NCBI RefSeq assembly: GCF_027580225.2
Contig: NC_073359.2
Span: 10,235,001-10,299,000, forward strand
From: Misgurnus anguillicaudatus
Lineage: Eukaryota > Chordata > Actinopteri > Cypriniformes > Cobitidae
Direction of reading: 5' to 3'
DNA: 64,000 bases
In this document: positions 56,991-64,000 of the stretch, piece by piece
How the letters are laid out: every line of letters starts with the position of its first letter
Numbering within the stretch: the first letter of the stretch is position 1
The notes under the pieces: model-generated
What the model was told of the DNA's origin: nothing
The model's database searches: none
What the model saw: only the letters and a program-made list of their open reading frames with translations
Translations under genes and position numbers: made by a program

Positions 56991-57284
56991 TTCAGAAATA
57001 ATTAGCCAAGGTTCATCTACCTTGGGATCATCCTATAGCCATTTCTTCTGAATAATAGAAAAACTATATGATGACTGCTAAGCAATTTTAGAAGAAAGCA
57101 GCATTTTCCATGACCTAGACACCTGTGCAGGTCTGGGAAGAATGGAGACCCCTGACATTGAGGTTGAACCGGTTTCTTTAAAACCTCTCAACTAAATTAC
57201 TGTGAGTTTTTGTTTTTCTACTGGCAGGTCTAAATTGAACTTGCCACAGCTTGGGTACAACATCTAAAAGCCCTTATATGACAA
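56991..57284. other. Short stretch, nothing recognised
   Basis: No repeat or coding signature. Confidence 0.5.
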
Positions 57285-57960
57285 GGGAAATAGCGAACAA
57301 TTCCTCTGAATACCATAGGTTATGCTTAAAATATCCAACACTATCTCACAAGAATTCGTACATATTTTACGAGTTGGCTATTTCGTATCAATTTATACGA
57401 CCACATGCGTAAGTTTCTGTACAATTTGCCTTGAACCCTGTGAGGTTGGGGTTAGGTGCGGTTGGGATTAATAGCGAATAATATCTCTGAATCCCATAGG
57501 TTAGCTTAAAATATCCAACACTATCTCACAAGAATTCGTACATATTTTACGAGTTGGCTAATTCGTATCAATTTATACGACCACATGCGTAAGTTTCTGT
57601 ACAATTTGCCTTGAACCCTGTGAAGTTGGGGTTAGGTGCGGTTGGGATTAATAGCGAATAATATCTGTGAATCCCATAGGTTAGCTTAAAATATCCAACA
57701 CTATTTCACAAGAATTCGTACATATTTTATGAGTTGGCTAATTCGTATCATTTCATACGACCACATTCGTAAGTTTCGGTACAATTTGCCTTGACCCCTG
57801 TGCGGATGGGGTTAGGTGCGGGGTTAGGTTTTCATGTTGTTTTTTCATGAGAATCGTACGATTTTTTTTCATGAGAATCTTATGGTTTTGCATGATTAAC
57901 TTCGTATAAATTGATACGAATTAGCCAACTCAAAATATGTATGATTTCTTGTGAGATCAG
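57285..57960. mobile_element. MITE with ATCTCACAAGAATTCGTAC ends and 180-bp tandem units
   Basis: Right end GTATGATTTCTTGTGAGAT (to about 57957) is the inverse of ATCTCACAAGAATTCGTAC. Instead of one left end there are three, at 57344, 57524 and 57704, exactly 180 bp apart, each followed by GAGTTGGCTAATTCGTATCA-like sequence and GGTTGGGGTTAGGTGCGG. The unit also includes CCATAGGTTAGCTTAAAATA upstream of the terminus, so flanking DNA was copied with the end. Confidence 0.85.
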
Positions 57961-58984
57961 GTGGAAATATCTCATTCCTCAGGACTACAACAATGTATAC
58001 ATATGTCAATGTTTGTTAAAAATGTTTACTTTCTGAGTAAAAAAGTTTGAACATGAGCCACATGCACTATTACTTCTGTAAACTGTGGACAAACAAATAA
58101 GTTTCAGGTAAAACTTTATTGTTTTATTATTACCTATCAGTTTAAGAAAAAAGAACATGGGATTTGTAGGGCCCTAAACTGCTTTTAAAATGTAATAGGA
58201 CTGTTTGTATGCTATTTATGAAACGTATATTGTTCCTGCAACAGGATATTTGCAACAGAAAACAAATAAAACTGACCACAGCATAAAAAATATTTAATGT
58301 ATTGAAGGTATCACTCATTGGGATTTTAATTTCCTCTCATAAATTCCTGTCATTCTTGGACCGTTTAAGCAGTTTTTCTTTTTCATGGTCCCACCACTTA
58401 CCACCAAAACCTCTAGAGAGTTATGCCACATTTCTTACAGTTTAGACTTTCGGAAAATACCTATATATTTTCCCTGTCATGCCATAAACTGCAATAAATG
58501 CTTTTTATCATGACGATATTTCCCTGAACTGCCTTAAGCTACCCAACAATTGCCCAGCGTTCCCTTCCAGTATTGTTTAAAAGTTAAAGAGAAACAGATC
58601 AGAGCTGATTTCTGTGGTGTGGCCTCTTCCTGTAAACAGTAAAATGGTTAAATAAAGTCATTTTGCTAGACTTTTATAGTATCTGTGACTAACCACCCCT
58701 TTTATTTTAACAGATTTCCAGAAGTTCTTGTGGTTTTCAGCATGTACATATACACATCACTATGCACATAATAACTCAAATTAGCTATTTTAGTCTGTTA
58801 TGAATGGCGAACAAATATAAATATATGATAACTACTCTGCCAGGTACACGTTTTAACAACTGGATGGAGACTACATGTTGCTTTCTTTAGTGCCACCTGT
58901 ACTAGAAATGTATGAATCAATAGTAAATAAAGATCATGATAAACATTTGTAATCCACAATAGATAAACCAAATTTACAGAACTG
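57961..58984. other. About 1 kb, nothing recognised
   Basis: AT-rich, unique-looking, no frames of note before the LINE fragment begins at about 58985. Confidence 0.45.
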
Positions 58985-60102
58985 TACTCTTCCTTAAGGA
59001 TCAGTGCTAGGACCACTTCTTTAAAAAAAAAAAAAAACATCATTGGCACCCGTCATACAAGCAAGTGGAAGTTTCTTATTACTGTCAGCGACACCCAGAT
59101 TTTCTTTCTAGTCAGACAATGCCAACGGAGAGGCATAAATCTCAGCCTGTCTTGAAGACAAACGCCAACTCTTGTCTTTTTGGCCCACTTACAGTGTTAT
59201 ACAATTTCACTATCCAACTAGACACTATAACCATAAAACCAACTAGAAACAAACAAAAACATTGGTGTAGTCTTTGATGACCAGACAGAAAAAGACAGCA
59301 CAAAAACACGGAATCTTGAGAATAAATAAAACCGAGTTTTTTAATGAAAAAATGGATTTCATAGGGCAATTAGTATACAACATTACTGTACGTTCACACC
59401 AGACGTGGTAGAGGCTTCACATTTAGTGTGTTGTCCCAAAATCAATACTAATGTGTTGTTTTAACACATTCTTTCTATGAATGTGTAATCACGTCACTAC
59501 TAGAGCAAGCTCCTGATTGGTTAACGCGGGGTGAATATACGGCAAAGTTCAGTTTTTTTAACTCTCGCATTTCCCGAGGCAACACTCAATTCGCGGCATA
59601 CGCCCAGAGCCTTCCGCGCCGTGCCATTTGCGCTTACCGCGCCGCAGGATGCCTATTCGCGTCTTTGCATTGACTTTGCATTGACTTAACCTCTTCGGCT
59701 TCTGGTGTGAACACACCATTGGTCCTTGTTATTTCTAGACTGGACTTTTCTAGACTGCAATGCTCCGCTTGCTGGTCTTCCTGCACAGGCAATCGAACTG
59801 ATTTAAAATGGAGCAGCTTGACTTGTTTTCCAGGAGCCCAAAAGAGCATTTAACACCTCTCTTCATTAAACTCAACTGGTTACCGGTCGCTGCACATATT
59901 AAGTCAATATTTTCATACAAAACGACCACTGGTTCTGCATATCTTATCATGCATCGCTTGCAAGCATTTACATCTCATCCTGAACATGCATTCCGCAAAT
60001 AAATGGTGGCTCTTGTCACCAAATCTCATTCCTGAATTCACCATTTCCCAAACTCTATCCGATCGGCTTCTTCCCTTTTGATATTCAAAAATGGATACAA
60101 AC
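58985..60102 (+). pseudogene. L2/CR1-group LINE fragment with two insertions
   Basis: Plus strand: GSVLGPLL (58999, RT block), an A-run, then RHTSKWKFLITVSDTQIF (degenerate HCYADDTQIY), QRRGINLSLS, NIGVVFDDQ and a TKTRNLENK-like thumb piece. After the insertion 59386-59718 the sequence resumes with LDFSRLQCSACW in another frame, the NSLLAGLP-type region, GAA*LVFQEPKRAFNTSL (compare the usual NAAARLIFxxPKRxHVTPL), LNWLPVAAHIKSIF and YKTTTGSAYLI. Frame 59808-60002 carries the last parts. Multiple stops and frame changes: inactive. Continues possibly after 60540. Confidence 0.8.
59386..59718 (-). mobile_element. Harbinger-like MITE family H, copy 4
   Basis: CTGTACGTTCACACCAGACG and GGCTTCTGGTGTGAACACACCA are the family ends, flanked by TTA and a mutated TTG. 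The interior has CTCCTGATTGGTTAACGCGG and GCAAAGTTCAGTT shared with copy 1 (2908-3475), and TGCATTGACTTAACCTC at the right. Interrupts the LINE 58985-60102. Confidence 0.8.
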
Positions 60103-60540
60103 GGGTGATTCTCACAGATTCCAGATTTAGAAGGTGTTCAGCATCAGAATGTTTAATAAGTCCTTGAAGCCAATTTTTTTTGCACATATAAGATTAAGGT
60201 CTGAACTTACTATAACCATTATACCACATGTTTCTTTACTGTAAATGTTTATAGTATAACATGCACTGAAGCTTTTTATTTTTTAGATTTTTTAATTATA
60301 AACATTTCCATGTCAAAGAACCCAAATCCAGTCATGGACACGTTGCGGTAATGAAAATTTTCCCCTTAAATGTGGAAAAAACAACAAAATTGGTTTGTAT
60401 GATGTCTTTGAAATCATGTGCAAAATAGTACACGAAGAGATGTTTGTAACAGTATGCTTCTTATTTTGATAGCATTTACTTTTTTTATCAAAATGTTTCA
60501 TGACACTGACCTCATAAGTCTACTTTCGCGAGAATCACCC
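60103..60540. mobile_element. G-G-GTGATTCTCAC element, short relative
   Basis: Ends GGGTGATTCTCACAG and (inverse) GGGTGATTCTCGCGAAAG; flanks AAAC and ACAC (one mismatch in 4 bp). Internal TTGCGGTAATG at 60343 and GCATCAGAATG at 60142 are shared with 26360-27280. 438 bp, non-coding. Confidence 0.78.
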
Positions 60541-60693
60541 ACACGCATCTCTTTGGAATAAAAAACAATAAAAAGTTCTAATATAATTAGTGAAGAAGCA
60601 TTTAAAATATGCGTTTACTTATGCACTATTCTGCAATAAATCATCAGTAAACCATGAAAGGGAGATTCCAGCTTTGTTAAGAGAGTCTGACTC
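60541..60693. other. Short stretch, possibly LINE 3' remnant
   Basis: May continue the LINE interrupted at 60103; no firm motif. Confidence 0.3.
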
Positions 60694-60927
60694 AGGCCCT
60701 GTCCAAAATGACACACTTCTTGTGGACTCTTGTGGTCATTTTTACATTCGAAGTGTGCTCATCAGTGCCCCCTTTGTTCCCTTGATGCGGGCTTCGACTT
60801 CACGCACTTTACCAACCCAGAAGTCCTTGCAAAAGATCAATCAGACGAATCAGACGATGGATGGGAGGAGTTCACTCTGAGGGACTCTGAGGAAGTCCAC
60901 AAGTCATTGCCATTTAGGACAGGGCCT
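60694..60927. mobile_element. Short MITE with AGGCCCTGTCC ends
   Basis: AGGCCCTGTCC at 60694 and its exact inverse GGACAGGGCCT at 60917-60927. 234 bp; the frames across it (60590-60880, 60730-60963) are by-products. Confidence 0.75.
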
Positions 60928-61825
60928 CGGTCATTCAAAGTGTGTGAAATGAGTGAGAAATGAGTCTCTTCTCAAGTTTCTACAAGTGCTGACATATCTG
61001 ATAGGTCTTATAATTCAACTCTCTGCCTTTTTCATTTAAAAGATGGTATGCATTGATGATCCAAACTGCAATTTTATCTTTATCATGATATAACATATCA
61101 TCAGTACAGACAATTACATCTGTACTTATATACAGTACCCTGAAAAAATGTATTCATCCAGGATCACTGTAGAATGTCATGTAAAGTTCATTCATTGGCA
61201 ACTTTATTTTAAATACTAGTTGATAATGTTTTACTACCGTACTCATCAGAAAGAGTTGATAAGAAATAAAGTTCCCTCTCTTAGGAGACAGTTGGGAGAT
61301 TTTCTCAACACAAAAAACACTTTTTATGTTTAGACAGAATACAGTACATAAACTTTATTGTAGAAGCACTTATACCACGGTAAAATGAAATGTGCCGAAT
61401 GTTTATTGCAAAATAACTGTTACCTCAGATTACACATCTGAATGGCATTTTGCCTCCATAACTGTGAAGTTAGGTATACTATGTTTAGTTTTTGATGCTA
61501 CAGAGTTTTGTATCACAGGTCCCAGAATTGTAGCACAAGCATACATCTGTTACCATGTCTGAAAACAACCACGAGTAGTGTCGTTCATCACTTACTGTAC
61601 AGTTCACCACACATGACTGCCAAAAAACATTAAACGGGGTGGGGGGGTCTAAAGCTACTTCATGCATTCTGACTTATTAGCACTAAACATAGGCAAATGG
61701 AACCCAGGCTTATGGAAACAATGGATATAGTTTGTTTATCTGGGGTAGCAGCGGAGTTGTGCATTTAAAACGTTTAAAGTGTGTTTGTTTAAAGCTGGAT
61801 TTTGTTGAAATGGGGCAGTCCCAAC
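60928..61825. other. About 0.9 kb, mostly unrecognised
   Basis: 61640-61710 (inverse TTTGCCTATGTTTAGTGCTA, ATAAGTCAGAATGCATGAAG and a C run) matches 36150-36240. The rest has no signature. Confidence 0.45.
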
Positions 61826-63231
61826 TAGGTTTGGGCAACGTTTCAAATTTATTGATTCCAATTCCGAATTCGACTCCGCTTATCGATTCCGATTCCTAAC
61901 AATTCTTGGTTGTGGTTCTAAAGAGGTGAAACTCAATAAAATTTAAGCCTTTATAAAAACTTTTTAGGAGCTGCAAAATTTTAAAAACAAACATGGCTAG
62001 GCTTCCCTCAAAATGATTTTTAAATAATTTTCCCTCGTAACATATCACCTGCCTGAATGATGGTGACTCAACAACAGAAAAAGCATGCAGCCCTTTCACT
62101 ATAAATTTTGTGATCGACCTGTCACACTTCTCAGTTTTTTTCCTGTGTGAGCCTTCCTTTCGAAGCAAGGAAGAAGGAAGTCTCACGAGTAGCATGTGCC
62201 GACTACTGTCAGCGGCGATTAATAAAGAGCACTCGGCAAAGTTGGCACTCAGGATGTGCAACGCATCAAACAAGGTGCATTTTTTAATTCGATGCAATGA
62301 ACCAGCCGCAGATGCTTTGCCATATTGCTGGTGACACCCATCTTGCAACATAATAGTTTGTCACAATAATTACACTTTTCTGATTTTGCAAAATGCAGCC
62401 ACTCAGGGTTTCCCGCAGCACTTTGCAATTTGTGCGGCCCGCCTAAGCTGGGAAACCCTACCGCCTAGGTCGTCCAAAAAAAGAAAAAAATTTGCTGCAC
62501 AAAAGGCCATCAAGTGCATCTCGGAGAATAGAGCGGACGCGCTTCACACTGCAAGCGTGCACGCGCGCCACACGGCTGAAATGGTCCGTCATGTGGAGGA
62601 TAGCCAGCTGATAAAACACGTGTCCGTGAGAACTGTAAGTGGACTTATGTTTTGGGTTAATTTAAGCCTGTTATTGTATTAGTCTATAGTTCTTGCAAAT
62701 TTAAAGTAAGTAAGCTGGTGATTTTGTTGTTGTTGTACCTGCTAGCTAGGTTGCATGTGCCTGTTGATTCAATATAATTGTTGAGCGCTCTTGCTCACGT
62801 TATTTATGTGCATTATGTGCGTTCGCCAGACGTTCTACAAATCTGCTTCAGTTTGTGTTTATTAACACTTTAGTTTCACTTCATCACACAGCTATTCCCG
62901 TTAGAGGTATCTGTTAAAAACATTTCATTGATTAATAATCTAGTATGTGTTCATTTTCTGTCGTAGTTTCTTCAAAATTAAGTTTTATTTGAGTGTTGTT
63001 AATAAAAACATTTTCATTTTCATCATGACGCGTATGCCGCCCTCGCCCCTTTGATTTATTTAGTTTTGAGCAGATGGTCCGGCGCACTGTGCAGATGATG
63101 TGAAAATGATGTGACTGTGCAGTTTGGCATTGTTAAGTGGAGTAAAAATTGTTCTTTAATAACATTAAGGATTCGATTCCTTTTTTAATGGATTTGATTC
63201 TAGAATTGGAATTGAAATTCGATTCCCAACC
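61826..63231 (-). mobile_element. hAT element with ZBED-type transposase remnant
   Basis: Ends TAGGTTTGGGCAACG and (inverse) GGTTGGGAATCGAATTTCAA; both subterminal zones are rich in ATTCCGATTC/GATTCGATTCC words. A clean 8-bp duplication could not be read. A transposase fragment lies at 62040-62345 on the minus strand. 62398-62470 (CAGGGTTTCCCGCAGCAC) looks like the start of a further inserted hAT-type element. Confidence 0.65.
62040..62345 (-). pseudogene. ZBED/hAT transposase N-terminus, frameshifted
   Basis: Minus strand: MGVTSNMAKHLRLVHCIELK, the second half of a BED zinc finger (TSNMAKHL with the final His), then after a frame change CDRSITKFIVKGLHAFSVV followed by ESPSFRQV. This is the start of the hAT core in ZBED1-like transposases (usual form ITKFIxKDLxPFSVVExxGF). 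The rest is missing or unreadable. It belongs to the element 61826-63231. Confidence 0.75.
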
Positions 63232-63327
63232 AGGTCATGAGTCGAGGCAGTAAGTAAAACTGCATCAAATTTTTTGTTGCCAATCGTTGCGTAAGTGCAT
63301 ATAATGTCAACGACATAAACATGTAGT

Positions 63328-63478
63328 ATACACTGGCAAGAAAAAGTATGTAAACCCCTAGGAATGAACTGGTTTTCTACAGTGATTTGCCATAAAATGT
63401 GATCTGATCCTCATCTAGATCACAACAACAGACAAACACAATGTGCATAAGCTGACAACACACAAATAACTCTAGTTT
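63328..63478 (+). mobile_element. Tc1-like terminal fragment
   Basis: CACTGGCAAGAAAAAGTATG, then AATGAACTGGTTTTCTACAG, CATAAAATGTGATCTGATCC and TCACAACAACAGACAAACAC are typical of a fish Tc1/mariner end. One end only; no transposase here. Confidence 0.6.
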
Positions 63479-63485
63479 CTTATCT

Positions 63486-63640
63486 TTTTCCAAAAATGCC
63501 TTCCAGGAAAATGTTCTTCTATAAATATATAAACAAACAAATATGTAAAATGAAAGAACAGACCCTCTGCTTTCAAACAAACAAACAAAATGGGGAAAAA
63601 AGTTTCATCCTTTTTCATTTGCTCTCTGCCAAAGCCGAGC
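63486..63640. mobile_element. TTAA-ended MITE family T, fragment
   Basis: AAATGCCTTCCAGGAAAATG, ATGAAAGAACAGACCCTCTG, GGAAAAAAGTTTCATCC match 30727-30860. Neither end is present. Confidence 0.8.
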
Positions 63641-64000
63641 CAGTTCCCAAGATGGCTGCCAAACCCGCACCAACTCCAAAGATGGCAGATTCATGGACCC
63701 TTATTAAAAATAGTTACCAAAAACTCTGCTTCTGCTTCTATATTAGGTGAAAATATGTTATCGCTTTTATCTACAAGTTGAGAGATGTTACTGTTGTTTA
63801 TGTATAACCACTATTTTTGGAAACACCCCTGCATCATCCAGGATAACTGCTGAAGTGAATCAGCCAAATCTAGGAGAAGCCTTGAACAGAACGACCACAA
63901 GCTATTTAATCGCTGTCAATGTGATCACCCCTTTAAGAAGAACAAAGAAGGAATGTAATTACACCCAGATGAAACTTTGCCTGCATTTGTTTGATCTTTG
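63641..64000 (+). other. Repeat-like PKMAA coding scrap and unannotated end
   Basis: 63640-63700 encodes EPVPKMAAKPAPTPKMADS, a short Lys-Met-Ala-Ala repeat known from abundant fish repeat-derived frames; the DNA word CAAGATGGCTGCCAA recurs as CCAAAGATGGCAG. From 63760 to the end nothing is recognised. Confidence 0.4.

Noticed and set aside
57285..57840. Regularly spaced repeats suggestive of a CRISPR-like array
   Set aside because: The 180-bp units are contiguous without variable spacers and belong to a MITE end in a eukaryotic genome.
62386..62682. 98-codon plus-strand frame with a basic segment
   Set aside because: It starts in a second hAT-type end (CAGGGTTTCCCGC) within another hAT element, and no homologous protein is recognised.
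50643..64000. Search for the anos1 signal-peptide exon
   Set aside because: No hydrophobic start followed by a CX3C motif and a phase-0 donor was found on the minus strand; probably outside the window.

Overview
This is vertebrate nuclear DNA, almost certainly from a cypriniform (zebrafish/carp-type) fish. The evidence is spliced vertebrate exons with GT/AG junctions, tRNA-derived SINEs, CR1/L2-group LINE fragments, hAT, Tc1/mariner and PIF/Harbinger-type elements, and many foldback MITE families of the kind that fill cyprinid genomes. There are no prokaryotic features. Almost all open reading frames in the window are chance frames through repeats.

The one host gene I can support is anos1 (kal1, anosmin-1), on the minus strand, so it reads from high to low coordinates. 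Five coding exons are visible: 50595-50642 (16 codons, Cys box), 16268-16330 (21 codons, Cys box), 15281-15488 (end of Cys box plus the whole WAP domain), 12472-12656 (first half of fibronectin type III domain 1) and 9330-9459 (second half of that domain). Junction phases agree throughout (0, 0, 1, 0, then 1), and each exon matches remembered human anosmin-1 almost codon for codon. The signal-peptide exon was not found and probably lies beyond 64000. The later FN3 exons lie beyond position 1. Anosmin-1 is a secreted, heparan-sulfate-binding matrix protein of olfactory/GnRH neuron migration.

The rest is intron and upstream sequence packed with nested repeats. 1-9300 (intron after the last visible exon): foldback MITEs, an L2-group LINE fragment, three Harbinger-like pieces and a hAT element nested in another MITE. 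9.5-16.3 kb: small introns holding a SINE, several MITEs and a triple nest (MITE in MITE around a LINE) that stops 11 bp from a splice donor. 16.3-50.6 kb: one 34 kb intron with at least five hAT elements that have clean 8-bp target duplications, a Tc1 element caught in an inverted duplication, and many foldback MITEs. 50.6-64 kb: more MITEs, an L2-group LINE with two insertions, an exact 180-bp tandem array and a hAT element carrying a broken ZBED-type transposase.

The most useful points for a second look are these. (1) Two cysteines of the anosmin Cys box, which would be partners in a CX3C/CX3C hairpin, are both missing. (2) The Tc1 element at 22.6-23.9 kb has lost its own 5' end, which is replaced by an inverted copy of its 3' end plus about 120 bp of flanking DNA. 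(3) Many insertions carry exact target-site duplications, so their order can be read directly.

I had no database access. Repeat family names are withheld where I could not justify them, and human anosmin-1 comparisons are from memory.
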